A program made the translations under genes and the position numbers. A model generated the notes under the pieces. That model saw only the letters and a program-made list of their open reading frames with translations. It was not told the origin of the DNA and did no database searches. Positions 9,191 to 18,101 of a stretch of 64,000 nucleotides of DNA are shown here, one piece after another (the stretch's first letter is position 1; each line of letters opens with the position of its first letter). This stretch comes from Pontiella sulfatireligans (GTDB lineage Bacteria; Verrucomicrobiota; Kiritimatiellia; Kiritimatiellales; Pontiellaceae): contig NZ_CAAHFH010000003.1 in the NCBI RefSeq assembly GCF_900890705.1, forward strand, positions 587,185 to 651,184. The letters run 5' to 3'.

Positions 9191-10123
9191 CTATTTTAAA
9201 ACCGTGCCCGCATATACGTCGCCGCCCACGTCCATAATTTGGACATTGCCCATGTTTCCGCCGGGCGTGTAGAGCTTCCAAACCACCTTCTTGCCGGGGG
9301 TTGTCTCATAAAGCATCGGCGCGGTTTTATCCGTGTGCTTGCCGTGCCAGACATTGCTCACCACCGTGTTGCCGTTCGGCAGGCGCTGCAACCCGCAGAC
9401 CATATTCAGATGAAAGGGCAGGTCGTCCTTCGCCAGCTGCCAGACGACTTTGCCGGTCGCATCGTACTCCACAACCGGCAGGTCGCCTTTGCCGCTCGTC
9501 AAGGTGTTGCCGTTCGGCAGGCGCATCGCCACAAAGCCCCCGGTCGGGAAAGTGCGCAGCAGCTTGCCGCCGGCATCCCATTCGTAGGTTTTGTTCTCGC
9601 ACATCATCGCACCGACATAGGTGCCCGCAGGCGACTTGCGCACCTGGCGGAAAGCATGGTGGTAGTTCGGGGATTCTTCCGCCACTTTCACGCGCTTGAA
9701 CTCTTTGCCGTTTTTATCCAGCTCAACCATCCAGAGTCCGTCCTTCGCGCACTCGCCCATCAAAAATCCGCCGTGCGGCAGCGGCTGGCAGGAATGGTTG
9801 TCGCGCCCCGCCGGAACCAAATGCGTCCAGACGACTTTTTGGTTTTTGTCGATGCGAATGACGCCGGCTTCACCCTGCTTGCGGCGCGAAAAACTGTAGA
9901 CCGCTCCGCCGTCCGGCAGCGCCCATGCGTCGCTCAGCTCGTCCTTGCACGGAACCTTCCACTCCGACTTGCCGTCGGCGTCGAACACCTCCACGCCGCC
10001 CGATTGCCAGCCCGCGCGCAGAAAGCGGTGCTTCACACTCCCCTCAACCTTGCACTGTGCAAATGCGGAACTGGTCACGGCCAGCGTGGCAATAATACTT
10101 AGGATGGATTTTGGTCGTTTCAT
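9191..10123 (-). CDS. Secreted beta-propeller protein with LPNGNT repeats
   Basis: 310 aa. Signal peptide MKRPKSILSIIATLAVTSSAFA is followed by repeated blades carrying LPDGGAV, LPHGGFL, LPNGNTLTSG and LPNGNTVVSN. These are the same blade motifs seen in the arylsulfotransferase-like proteins later in the window, though this protein is shorter. An upstream in-frame TTG (10135) exists, but ATG 10123 has GGGGGC 5 nt before it and starts the signal peptide. It lies between two sulfatases, 13 and 14 nt from each, hence co-transcribed. It may bind or scaffold sulfated substrate; no catalytic assignment is possible. Confidence 0.7.
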   Translation of the reverse strand: MKRPKSILSIIATLAVTSSAFAQCKVEGSVKHRFLRAGWQSGGVEVFDADGKSEWKVPCKDELSDAWALPDGGAVYSFSRRKQGEAGVIRIDKNQKVVWTHLVPAGRDNHSCQPLPHGGFLMGECAKDGLWMVELDKNGKEFKRVKVAEESPNYHHAFRQVRKSPAGTYVGAMMCENKTYEWDAGGKLLRTFPTGGFVAMRLPNGNTLTSGKGDLPVVEYDATGKVVWQLAKDDLPFHLNMVCGLQRLPNGNTVVSNVWHGKHTDKTAPMLYETTPGKKVVWKLYTPGGNMGNVQIMDVGGDVYAGTVLK

Positions 10124-10137
10124 GTTTGCCCCCAATT

Positions 10138-11850
10138 CTATTTGCGCGGCACATTGCTGGAGCCGTCGGTGCCCAGTTCCTTGTTGCCGCGGATGGTGTT
10201 CAACAAGCGGTAGAGTTCCTGTTCTTTCTTGAGAGACTTGGGCGACGGGTCGCTCAGCAGGTTGACACGTTCGCCGGGATCTTTTTTCAGATTGAACAGC
10301 TGGCGCGGCGTTCCACGGAGCGTACCGATCGTGAGGGTTTCTTTATTGTCCGCATCGCAGGTTTTCCTGTTGCCGCCTCCGCCGGTTCCATCGATCAGCT
10401 TCCATTCTCCAGTTTTATCGACGATTGCAAACTGTCCTTTAGACGAGTGCTGGATGAATCCGGCGCGGCGTGCCGCGGGCATCGGCTTGCCGGCCAGTAC
10501 CGGCATAAAGCTTTCGGCGTCGGGTGCTTCGTCCGCGCCCAGTTTGTATCCGAGCGCATCTGCCATCGTCGCCACAAAATCGCCCTGCCAGCAGGGATGG
10601 TCGGTCGTGCCCGGCTTCACCTGGCCCGGCCAGCGCACCATGAACGGAACGCGGGTGCCGCCCTCGTAGCTGTCGCGTTTGCGTCCCGCCCAAGGGCCAT
10701 TCGCATCGTGATTCATTTTGAGGCTGGAAGTATAGGCGGCGTTTTCCGGGCCGTTGTCGCTGGTGATGAATACGATTGTGTTGGCCGCCAGGCTCTTCGG
10801 ATTGTTCGGATCGCCCAGCGCCTTCAGGATTTCGCCGGTGTAGTGGTCGGCCTGCACCACATAGTCGCCGTAAACCCATCCAGCGCTTCCCTCGAACTGC
10901 TTCTGAACAGTATGCGGCGCATGCGGCGCGGGCATCGGCACATAGATGAAGAACGGCTTTCCGTCCTTTTCCCGCGCACCGATGACATCGGAAACCTTTT
11001 GCGCCTGAACTTGGAGATAGTCGGCGAAAACAAACGTCGGATCGTTCACGCCGGGACGCCCATGCCGCTTGCCTTCGGCCAAGTCGGAATTCTTGGCGAT
11101 ACGCGCTTGGCTGAAGTCGACTTTGCCGTCCTTGACGATTCCGCCCTTTGTCAGCATGTGTACCTCGTTGTTTTTCGATTCAAGCCAGGCATAGGGAGGC
11201 ATGTCGAGCGAGGCCGGGGTTCCAAAATAGTAGTCAAATCCGCCTCGATGATACGGCGTATCCAAAACAGGCTTTGAAAAATCGATCTGATTTTTTTTCA
11301 GCACGCTCGCCGTGTTGCCCAGATCCACCGGCTTTCCGTCTGGACTGAAAAACTGCATGCCGATGTGCCATTTGCCGACCATAGCCGTCTTGTATCCCTG
11401 CTGCTGGAACATCTTGCCAATGGTAAACCGGTCGGCGCTCAAGAACGTTTTGCTGTAGCCGCCGGTCACGCCTTTCTTCAGGGAAGTGCGCCAGGAATAG
11501 TGCCCCGTCATCAGCGAATAGCGCGACGGCGAGCAGACGCCGTCTGCGGAATGGCCGTTGGTGAAGCGCAGCGCGCCTTCCGCAAACGAATCAAGGTTCG
11601 GCGTCAGGCTTTTTGGGTTCGATGGAAAGTTCGCGCCAAAATCGCCATAGCCCATGTCATCATAATAGATCAACAGCACGTTCGGCTTTGTCGCATCCAT
11701 GTTCCCCGCAAAGCAGGAAACTGCAAACACGCTCAGCAGTAGGGATTTCCACCACGGAGGCACGGAGGCACAGAGTTTATTAAATTTCCATTCCTCCGTG
11801 TCTCCGTGACTCCGTGGTGAAAAAATACGTTTGTTCAATTCTAGTTTCAT
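10138..11850 (-). CDS. Secreted S1-family sulfatase with repeat-encoded N-terminal extension
   Basis: 570 aa sulfatase. Active-site landmarks are LLIYYDDMGYGD (about 59-70), the formylglycine motif C106-S-P-S-R followed by YSLMTGHYSW, VGKWHIG, and ITSDNGPENAAY. The hydrophobic signal core (SLLLSVFAVSCFAG, about 36-49) is preceded by some 34 extra residues. These are largely encoded by a 70-bp dyad repeat at 11750-11819 of the CACGGAGGCACGGAG type common in non-coding DNA of many bacteria. The stretch SPRSHGDTEEWKFNKLCASV is therefore repeat-derived. No ATG lies nearer the signal core, so translation probably runs through the repeat, giving a long n-region. It starts 3 nt after the FGGY kinase stop. 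Confidence 0.9.
   Translation of the reverse strand: MKLELNKRIFSPRSHGDTEEWKFNKLCASVPPWWKSLLLSVFAVSCFAGNMDATKPNVLLIYYDDMGYGDFGANFPSNPKSLTPNLDSFAEGALRFTNGHSADGVCSPSRYSLMTGHYSWRTSLKKGVTGGYSKTFLSADRFTIGKMFQQQGYKTAMVGKWHIGMQFFSPDGKPVDLGNTASVLKKNQIDFSKPVLDTPYHRGGFDYYFGTPASLDMPPYAWLESKNNEVHMLTKGGIVKDGKVDFSQARIAKNSDLAEGKRHGRPGVNDPTFVFADYLQVQAQKVSDVIGAREKDGKPFFIYVPMPAPHAPHTVQKQFEGSAGWVYGDYVVQADHYTGEILKALGDPNNPKSLAANTIVFITSDNGPENAAYTSSLKMNHDANGPWAGRKRDSYEGGTRVPFMVRWPGQVKPGTTDHPCWQGDFVATMADALGYKLGADEAPDAESFMPVLAGKPMPAARRAGFIQHSSKGQFAIVDKTGEWKLIDGTGGGGNRKTCDADNKETLTIGTLRGTPRQLFNLKKDPGERVNLLSDPSPKSLKKEQELYRLLNTIRGNKELGTDGSSNVPRK
11750..11819. repeat. Dyad repeat of the CACGGAGGCACGGAG family inside a sulfatase leader
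   Basis: CACCACGGAG at the left end and CTCCGTGGTG at the right end form a perfect 10-bp inverted repeat; the arms continue with repeated CACGGAG units. It lies wholly inside the coding sequence of the sulfatase and encodes its N-terminal extension. Confidence 0.85.
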
Positions 11851-11853
11851 TGT

Positions 11854-13329
11854 TTATCTCCAGATGGCGTCGAGGGTCTCGACGGCTTTTTTGTAACGCG
11901 CATATTTTTCGGCATAGATCGCGGCTTTGGCCGGATCAGGATCGTGGCGGCGGGCGATGCGGGTCATCGCCTTCGCCGCTTCCGGGAAATCTTCATAGAC
12001 GCCCGCCGCAACCGCGGCGGCCATGGCCGCGCCGAGGGCGCCGAGTTCCGTACCCGCCGGAATCTCGACCGGAATCTGGAAGCAGTCGGCAAACATTTGC
12101 ACCCACACCTCGCTGCGCGCCGCGCCGCCGGTAAAGCGAATGCATTCCGGCTTGTCGCGGAACTGCAACAGACGTTGCAGATGGTGGTTGTGCGAAAAAA
12201 CAACGCCTTCGTAGACCGCGCGCATCATATCCTCGCGGGTATGTCGGCCTTCCAGTCCCAGGAAACTCGACTTGGCGGCCGATTTTTCGTTCGTCCCATA
12301 GAGGAAGGGCAGGAAAACAATTTCATTGGCGGCGGGCTCAATCGCGCCCACCGCCTCGTCGCACGCCTTGAGATCCGGTTCGTCGAAGAAACGGTTTACG
12401 AACCATTGCAGGTTGCTGGCGGAGGTCGGACTGCCTTCGAGCATCAGGTACCAGCCGGGAATGCTGTAGCATGAGGTCATGAATAGTTCTTTATCGATCA
12501 GCGGTTCCTTCGCAATATATTGATTGTTGCCCCATGTGCCTGCTACGAGCGACATCTGCCCCGCATCCACAATCCCCGACGCCAATCCGCAGGCATCGAT
12601 ATCAAACATGCCGCCCGCCACCGGCGTGCCTTCAGCCAAACCGGTCAGCGCCGCCGCATCGGCGGTCACCTTGCCGCAAACATCGTGCGACTTTTTGAGC
12701 GGAGGAAGCAGGCGCTTCATGTCGGAGAGGCCGAAAAGTTCAAGCACCTCGTCGTCGTATTCGCCGGTCACGACATTCATCAGGCTAGAGCCCGACATGT
12801 CGGTCAGCTCCATCCAGATTTCACCGGTCAGCTGCGTGCGGATATAGTCCTTGGCAAACTGAACCGCGCTTGCCTTGGCTAGCGTTTCCGGTTCGTTGTC
12901 GCGCAGCCACGCCAGCAAGGCGTTAGGCTGCGCCGGCCAGAGGCATTGCGTGGTTTTGGGCAGCACCTTTTCATCCACGCCATCGGCCATCCAGCGTTCA
13001 ATGTAGCTCGCGGCGCGGCTATCGGTGGAGTTGATCGAATTGCGCACCGGTTTGCCTTCAGCATCGATCAGGTAAAGCCCGTTGCCGTGGCCGGTGCATG
13101 CGACGGCGGCAATCTCCTTTGGATCAAGATTTGATTTTTCAACCACTTCCCGAATGGCGGACGCCGTTCGTTCCCATACGCCGGTGGCGTCGCGCTCCGA
13201 CCAACCGGGATGAAGTTCGAACGATTGCACGTTGCGGGAAGCACATGCGACTTCCTTGCCTGCCGTTGTGAACAGCGCGGCTTTCGACATCGTGCCGCCA
13301 TTGTCGATTCCCAATAAATATTTAGACAT
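11854..13329 (-). CDS. FGGY-family carbohydrate kinase, L-xylulose kinase-like
   Basis: 491 aa ATP-dependent sugar kinase. The N-terminal phosphate loop is LLGIDNGGTMSKAALF. VACTGHGNGLYL and the later MSLVAGTWGNNQYI correspond to FGGY hinge and adenosine motifs, and FTGGAARSEVWVQMFADC is the C-terminal FGGY signature. Closest overall look is LyxK/XylB. Upstream and downstream neighbours (MFS carrier, dehydrogenases, DeoC-type aldolase) make it the phosphorylation step of an intracellular pentose, deoxysugar or polyol pathway. With a lyxose-isomerase-like cupin downstream, xylulose is an attractive but unproven substrate. Confidence 0.85.
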   Translation of the reverse strand: MSKYLLGIDNGGTMSKAALFTTAGKEVACASRNVQSFELHPGWSERDATGVWERTASAIREVVEKSNLDPKEIAAVACTGHGNGLYLIDAEGKPVRNSINSTDSRAASYIERWMADGVDEKVLPKTTQCLWPAQPNALLAWLRDNEPETLAKASAVQFAKDYIRTQLTGEIWMELTDMSGSSLMNVVTGEYDDEVLELFGLSDMKRLLPPLKKSHDVCGKVTADAAALTGLAEGTPVAGGMFDIDACGLASGIVDAGQMSLVAGTWGNNQYIAKEPLIDKELFMTSCYSIPGWYLMLEGSPTSASNLQWFVNRFFDEPDLKACDEAVGAIEPAANEIVFLPFLYGTNEKSAAKSSFLGLEGRHTREDMMRAVYEGVVFSHNHHLQRLLQFRDKPECIRFTGGAARSEVWVQMFADCFQIPVEIPAGTELGALGAAMAAAVAAGVYEDFPEAAKAMTRIARRHDPDPAKAAIYAEKYARYKKAVETLDAIWR

Positions 13330-13340
13330 GGTGGATTCTC

Positions 13341-14606
13341 CTAAACCTCAACGGCATCCTTGGCTGTTTCGGAATCTTCCGCCAGTTCTTCGCCGCTTTC
13401 CGGCTCGATTTTTTCTCGGAACAGCACGAGGAAAATCACGACCAGCAGGAACGAAAAGACAGTGGTCACGCCCCAGATGGCGTTCCAATTGTACGTCAGC
13501 GCTTCCGCCGCCTTGGTGGTGTATTTATCGATGAGCCAACCGTTGAAATAGTTGCCGATCAATAGGCCGGTGCCGAACGATGCGAGGAAGATGAATCCCT
13601 GTGCCTGCGCCTGCAGTGCCGCCGGGGCTTTCTTGTTGATGTAGATCTGGCCGCCGACAAAGAAGAAGCCAAAGATGATGCCGTGCACCAGGATGGCGAC
13701 ATAGTAGAGCCACGGCATGTCGAACTTGCCGCCGCAATAGAACGCCACGTAACGAATAAGCAGCGCAACCAGCCCCACCATCATCGCCCATTTCACACCC
13801 ATCTTCTTGAGCGCCAAGGTAACCATGAGCATGAAGAACATTTCGGCAAACTGGCCGAGGTTCATCGTGGCGGTCAGCTGCGTGAAGCCCATCGCCTGCA
13901 GAAAAGTGGAGCCGTACGACCAGTAGATCGAAAACGGAATCATCACCAGCATGGTAACCAGCACGAAGACCGCAAAGTTTTTGTCCTTCATCAGGCTGAA
14001 CGAACGCAGGCCAAGCGCATCAATGACCGAACCCTTTTCTCCCTTGGCCGGCGGCGGGGTTTTCGGCAGCAGCAGCGCAATGAACGCTCCAACAAAACCG
14101 ATTCCGGCTCCGCAATAAAGCGGCAGCGCCGTTCCATCGAACACTTCGACCCCCAAGCCCTTCACGGCAACGAGGCTGAAGACCGCTGCGCACACCCAGC
14201 CAATGGAACCAAACACGCGAATCTGAGGAAACTGTTCCGCCGGACTGTTGGCCATGGCAATCGAACTGGTCAGTGCCCAGGTCGGCATGTAGCAAAGCAT
14301 GGCAATCAACAGGAAGGTAAACAGCATCCCGAATGAAGCCGTCTTCGCCGCTAGAAACAGGAAGGCCGCACTTATGAGGTTCAGCACCAGCAGCACCTTT
14401 TCGCTGTTGAAATGCCGGTCGGCCACCATGCCGATAATCGGCGCCGCCATGCAGCCAAAGGCCATGGTGCTCAGAATGGTTGATTTCTGTGTTCCGCCAA
14501 TTCCAATGTTGTCGAGGTATGCGCCCAACGGCACCCACCACACAGCAAACATCATGAACTGCAAAAACATCATTGCGCTAAGCTTGATTCTCGTTCCTAT
14601 CGGCAT
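13341..14606 (-). CDS. MFS sugar/nucleoside:H+ symporter (NupG/LacY-like)
   Basis: 421 aa inner-membrane carrier with about 12 hydrophobic segments. It starts at MPIGTRIKLSAMMFLQFMMF; the N terminus with FMMFAVWWVPLGAYL and the TWALTSSIAMAN segment fit the nucleoside:H+ symporter branch. AAGGAGC precedes ATG 14606 by 6 nt; the longer open frame to 14642 lacks such support. The C-terminal tail is acidic. It is placed 11 nt before the FGGY kinase and probably imports the sugar that is then oxidised and phosphorylated. Confidence 0.82.
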   Translation of the reverse strand: MPIGTRIKLSAMMFLQFMMFAVWWVPLGAYLDNIGIGGTQKSTILSTMAFGCMAAPIIGMVADRHFNSEKVLLVLNLISAAFLFLAAKTASFGMLFTFLLIAMLCYMPTWALTSSIAMANSPAEQFPQIRVFGSIGWVCAAVFSLVAVKGLGVEVFDGTALPLYCGAGIGFVGAFIALLLPKTPPPAKGEKGSVIDALGLRSFSLMKDKNFAVFVLVTMLVMIPFSIYWSYGSTFLQAMGFTQLTATMNLGQFAEMFFMLMVTLALKKMGVKWAMMVGLVALLIRYVAFYCGGKFDMPWLYYVAILVHGIIFGFFFVGGQIYINKKAPAALQAQAQGFIFLASFGTGLLIGNYFNGWLIDKYTTKAAEALTYNWNAIWGVTTVFSFLLVVIFLVLFREKIEPESGEELAEDSETAKDAVEV

Positions 14607-14661
14607 TGCTTGCTCCTTTTCTGGATTCCTTCTTCTGAACACGGTCTTCCGGCTGCTGCCT

Positions 14662-15423
14662 CTACCTCATCATCATGCCGCCCGTGGCATCGAGCGTGGT
14701 GCCGGTCATGTAGGCGGCGGCATCCGAGGCGAGGAATGTGACAATCGATGCAATCTCCTCCGGTTCGGCGATCCGGTAAAGCGGGATGCGCGCGAGGTAG
14801 GAATCGAGTTTGGTTTCGAGGTTTTTCTTCACCATCTCGGTCTTCACCAGACCCGGTGCGACGGCGTTCACATTGATGCCCTTTGGCGCCACTTCGCGGG
14901 CGATCGCGCGGGTCATCGAAACCATTGCGCCTTTCGAGCTGTCGTACGGCAGGTGGCCGGACGTCGAACCGAGGAAGGCGGCCTGCGAAGCCACATTAAC
15001 AATCTTGCCTTTCACTTCGCGTTCCAGCCAACGCTTAACCATTTCGCGGCTGATAATGAAACACCCCGTCACGTTGACCGAAAAGGTAAATTCCCACTCT
15101 TCCTTCGTGTAGGAGGTGAGGGGGCCGCTCGGGCAATAGGCGGCGTTGTTGACGAGGATGCCGATTTCGCCAATCGCTTCTTCGCACTGGGCAATCATGT
15201 CGAAGATATCCTGCTCCTCGGCCAAGTTGCCCTTGAGCGCAACGGCCTTGACACCGAACTGCTCGGCCAATTCCTTCGCCAACTCCTCCGCCTCGGCGGC
15301 GCTGCTGTTGTAGTTGATCCCAACGTTCACGCCTTCTTCCGCAAGGTCGCGGCAGATAGCGGTGCCAATCCCTCGCGAGCCGCCAGTGACAAGTGCTGTT
15401 TTACTTTTAATATTTAACTTCAT
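14662..15423 (-). CDS. Short-chain dehydrogenase/reductase
   Basis: 253 aa classical SDR. It has the TGGSRGIG dinucleotide-binding loop (about 14-21), LVNNAA, a catalytic Ser in NVASQAAF, and YDSSK catalytic Tyr/Lys. A second SDR (17267) and a Zn-dehydrogenase lie in the same run, so three different oxidoreductases act on related substrates. Probably a polyol or sugar dehydrogenase, cytoplasmic, NAD(P)-dependent. Confidence 0.87.
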   Translation of the reverse strand: MKLNIKSKTALVTGGSRGIGTAICRDLAEEGVNVGINYNSSAAEAEELAKELAEQFGVKAVALKGNLAEEQDIFDMIAQCEEAIGEIGILVNNAAYCPSGPLTSYTKEEWEFTFSVNVTGCFIISREMVKRWLEREVKGKIVNVASQAAFLGSTSGHLPYDSSKGAMVSMTRAIAREVAPKGINVNAVAPGLVKTEMVKKNLETKLDSYLARIPLYRIAEPEEIASIVTFLASDAAAYMTGTTLDATGGMMMR

Positions 15424-15427
15424 CTCG

Positions 15428-15492
15428 TTTCCCTCTGTTTTTACGCAACGAGTAATTCGTAACTAAAGCAAATTACGCAACTCGTTAAGAAT
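15428..15492. repeat. Short intergenic repeat remnant
   Basis: The 75-bp spacer holds imperfect repeated units of ACGCAACGAGTAATTCGT and AATTACGCAACTCGTTAA, partly in dyad arrangement. It resembles tandem-phrase repeats seen elsewhere in this window and does not look like an operator. Confidence 0.45.
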
Positions 15493-15498
15493 TACGCG

Positions 15499-16542
15499 TT
15501 AGGGCGTCAGCACAACGCGCAATGATTCCCCGCTCTTCATTAGTTCGTAGGCCTCGAAGATTCCCTCCAACGGCAGCATGTGCGTGGCGAGCAGATCGGC
15601 GCGCAGCGTGCCGCCCGCAATCATTTCGACCGCTTTCGCGACGTGCGCCGGTGTGGAGTCACTAGAACCGACGAGTTTGATTTCGCCATAGTGGACAAGG
15701 CGGCTGTCAATGTTCAGCATGCTTTTACCGACCGGCAGCGAGGCGAACAGGCAGACCGTGCCCTGCTTCCGAACCAAGAAAAGCGCCTGTTCCTGAGGCG
15801 ACGCCGCCGGAGCGGCCACGATAACCACATCCGCACCAATGCCATCGGTTTCGTCCTTCACGATTTGTTCCAGATCCTGTTCTGCCGGGTTGACCAGCAG
15901 ATCGGCGAACGGGCCGCACTGCGATAAACGGGCAGGATTGATTTCCGCCATAATGATTTTCCCGGCGCCCATTTCGCGGGCAGCGCAGGCGTTCAGGATG
16001 CCCATCGGCCCCGCACCAATCACGACGACCGAGTCGCCTTCCTGGATATTGCAGTTTTCGCACGAGTTGACCGCGCAGCTGAGCGGTTCGGCCAGCGCAG
16101 CGTGTTCAGCTTTTACAGATGCCGGGACTTTGATGACGTGGCCGTTTTGGATGGCGCGGGCCGGAATGACAATGTATTCCGCCATGCCGCCTTCATAGGA
16201 AAAACCCATCGGCGCCAGCTCGGCGCAGAGGTTGTTGTGGCCCTTTTTGCAGTAGAAGCATTCGCCGCAAGAAACCGACGTGGCCATCACAATGCGCTCG
16301 CCGACGGCAAAACCTTCGACGGACGCTCCGACATTTTCAATGATGCCGGTAAATTCGTGCCCCATGATGCGCGGCGCCTGGATGCGCGGATTGCCGACAA
16401 TCATCGACTTGAGGTCGGTGCCGCATACGGCGCAGGCATCGACCTTGACCAGCAGCTCGTCCGCACCGTTTTCCGGCATGGCGACCTGCTCGACCCGGAT
16501 GTCGCCGGGCGCGTAGTAGACCACTCCTTTAATAGTCGCCAT
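15499..16542 (-). CDS. Zinc-dependent medium-chain alcohol/polyol dehydrogenase
   Basis: 347 aa. Catalytic zinc residues are visible in ACAVCGTDLKSM and GHEFTG; the structural zinc cluster is SCGECFYCKKGHNNLC; the Rossmann motif is VIGAGPMGILNAC. This pattern is the sorbitol/threonine dehydrogenase group. The start is set at ATG 16542, preceded by GGAGG 8 nt upstream, which overlaps the end of deoC by 14 nt; the longer open frame to 16599 lies inside deoC. It likely oxidises a sugar alcohol or sugar in the same pathway as the SDRs. Confidence 0.88.
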   Translation of the reverse strand: MATIKGVVYYAPGDIRVEQVAMPENGADELLVKVDACAVCGTDLKSMIVGNPRIQAPRIMGHEFTGIIENVGASVEGFAVGERIVMATSVSCGECFYCKKGHNNLCAELAPMGFSYEGGMAEYIVIPARAIQNGHVIKVPASVKAEHAALAEPLSCAVNSCENCNIQEGDSVVVIGAGPMGILNACAAREMGAGKIIMAEINPARLSQCGPFADLLVNPAEQDLEQIVKDETDGIGADVVIVAAPAASPQEQALFLVRKQGTVCLFASLPVGKSMLNIDSRLVHYGEIKLVGSSDSTPAHVAKAVEMIAGGTLRADLLATHMLPLEGIFEAYELMKSGESLRVVLTP

Positions 16543-17215
16543 CTGCAGTGCCTCCATCGAGTACGGCAACGGTGGAGCCAACGCCGAGGCGGTCGGCACC
16601 CTGCTCCAGATAGGCCACGGCCGTTTCCCAGTCGCGGATGCCGCCGGACGGCTTGACTTCCATCTTGTCGCCCACGGTCTTGATCATGACAGCGATAATA
16701 TCCGGTGTGGCGGGGGTGGTGTTGAATCCGGTGGAGGTCTTTACGAAATCGGCGCCGGCTTCATAGGAAAGCTCGCAGGCCTTGGCGATCTGTTCCATGG
16801 TCAGGAAGCCGCTTTCTTGAATAACCTTCACTTTCACGCCGCTGGCATGCGCCACGTCGACAACGGCCTTGATGTCTTCGCGGACGGCGTCGTAGTTGCC
16901 GGAAAGAAACTGGCCAATGTTCATGACCATGTCGATTTCCTGCACGCCGTCTTCAATCGCCTGCTTGGCTTGGAACGCCTTGACCGGCGCGGCATCCGCA
17001 CCGTGCGGAAAGCTCAGCACGCACGAAACCATGACGGGCGAATCCTTCAGCAGCTCGGCGGTCAGCTTCACGTCGCACGGGCGAACGCACATGCTCGCAA
17101 CGCCGCGCTCAATGCACATCGCCGCGTTTTCACGGACGTCAGCTTCGGTTTGGTCGGGTTTCAAAACCGCGTGATCAATCTTTGAGGCAACTTCGGCAAC
17201 TGTGTATTTGCTCAT
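16529..17215 (-). CDS. deoC: Deoxyribose-phosphate aldolase family protein
   Basis: 228 aa class I aldolase. The Schiff-base lysine is K159 in DFVKTSTGF, the proton-relay Lys is K188 in EVKPSGGIR, and Asp95 lies in EIDMVMNIG. Family enzymes cleave 2-deoxyribose-5-phosphate to glyceraldehyde-3-phosphate and acetaldehyde. The setting, with dehydrogenases and an FGGY kinase rather than nucleoside phosphorylases, suggests a DeoC-like aldolase recruited to another phosphorylated sugar or ketose, so the classical substrate should not be assumed. Confidence 0.88.
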   Translation of the reverse strand: MSKYTVAEVASKIDHAVLKPDQTEADVRENAAMCIERGVASMCVRPCDVKLTAELLKDSPVMVSCVLSFPHGADAAPVKAFQAKQAIEDGVQEIDMVMNIGQFLSGNYDAVREDIKAVVDVAHASGVKVKVIQESGFLTMEQIAKACELSYEAGADFVKTSTGFNTTPATPDIIAVMIKTVGDKMEVKPSGGIRDWETAVAYLEQGADRLGVGSTVAVLDGGTADGDY

Positions 17216-17224
17216 TCTTTAAAT

Positions 17225-17262
17225 CTCCGTTTCTTCAAGTTTCAAATTTCAGGTTTCAAGTT
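17225..17262. repeat. TTTCAAGTTTC phrase repeat
   Basis: The spacer between deoC and the next SDR consists mostly of repeated TTCAAGTTTC, TTCAAATTTC and TTCAGGTTTC units. These are low-complexity phrase repeats rather than a hairpin. Confidence 0.5.
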
Positions 17263-17266
17263 TCCG

Positions 17267-18061
17267 CTAATGCATTTCCCTACCGCCGGTAATGTTCACG
17301 GCTTGGCCGGTCATGTAGGCGGCGGCGTCGGAGCAGAGGTAGCAGGTGAGGTTTGAAACGTCGCTGACATAGGCCAGGCGCCCCAGCGGCACTTTGGCGG
17401 TGAAGGATTTCACGACCTCTTCGCGGGAAGCATCCATGTTCTTGATGTAGTCGGCCGAGACCTTGTCCCACACGCCGGAGTTGTCGGTGATGCCTGGGCA
17501 TACGCAGTTGACGTTGATGTTGCTCTTGGCCAGCTCGAAGGCGAGGCCCTGCGTGAAGGCAATGATCGCGCCCTTGGCGGCGGAATACGGAACCATCAGC
17601 GCCGAGCCGGTTTTCCCGGACTTGGAGGAATAGTTCAGGATCTTTCCGTAGTTGTTCGCCTTCATCAGCGGCACAACATGCTTCACGAAAAAGAACGATC
17701 CCTTGCAATTGACCGCAAACGCGAATTCCCACTCGTCTTCGGTGACGTTTTCAATGTTGTTGCCGTCGCCCGCGCTGCCGGCCACGTTGACGAGGATGTC
17801 GATCTTGCCGCCGAGGAATTCCTTGGCCGCTTCAACCACCGCAACCACTTGGTCTTCCTTCGTGATATTGGCTTCAAGCCCCTTGCATTCCTGCCCTGCG
17901 GCAGAAATCTCAGCAGCCGCAACATCGATCGCGTCCTGCTTGAGGTCGGTGATGAACACCTTTGCGCCATACGTGGCCATGTCCACGGCAACCTGTTTTC
18001 CGATCGCACCCGCCGCGCCGGTAATCAGCGCAGTCTTTCCTGTAAAATCTACCATTCCCAT
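17267..18061 (-). CDS. Short-chain dehydrogenase/reductase
   Basis: 264 aa classical SDR with cofactor loop TGAAGAIG (about 14-21), LVNVAG, catalytic Ser in YSSKSGKTG and YSAAK Tyr/Lys. It is the first structural gene after the DeoR regulator, 40 nt downstream, and heads the sugar pathway. AAAGGA precedes the chosen ATG; an alternative start is the third codon. Substrate unknown; a sugar or polyol dehydrogenase is most likely. Confidence 0.87.
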   Translation of the reverse strand: MGMVDFTGKTALITGAAGAIGKQVAVDMATYGAKVFITDLKQDAIDVAAAEISAAGQECKGLEANITKEDQVVAVVEAAKEFLGGKIDILVNVAGSAGDGNNIENVTEDEWEFAFAVNCKGSFFFVKHVVPLMKANNYGKILNYSSKSGKTGSALMVPYSAAKGAIIAFTQGLAFELAKSNINVNCVCPGITDNSGVWDKVSADYIKNMDASREEVVKSFTAKVPLGRLAYVSDVSNLTCYLCSDAAAYMTGQAVNITGGREMH

Positions 18062-18101
18062 TTTTTGTTTTCCTTTACGTTAAGTTTGCTTGTTCAATTT
18101 A

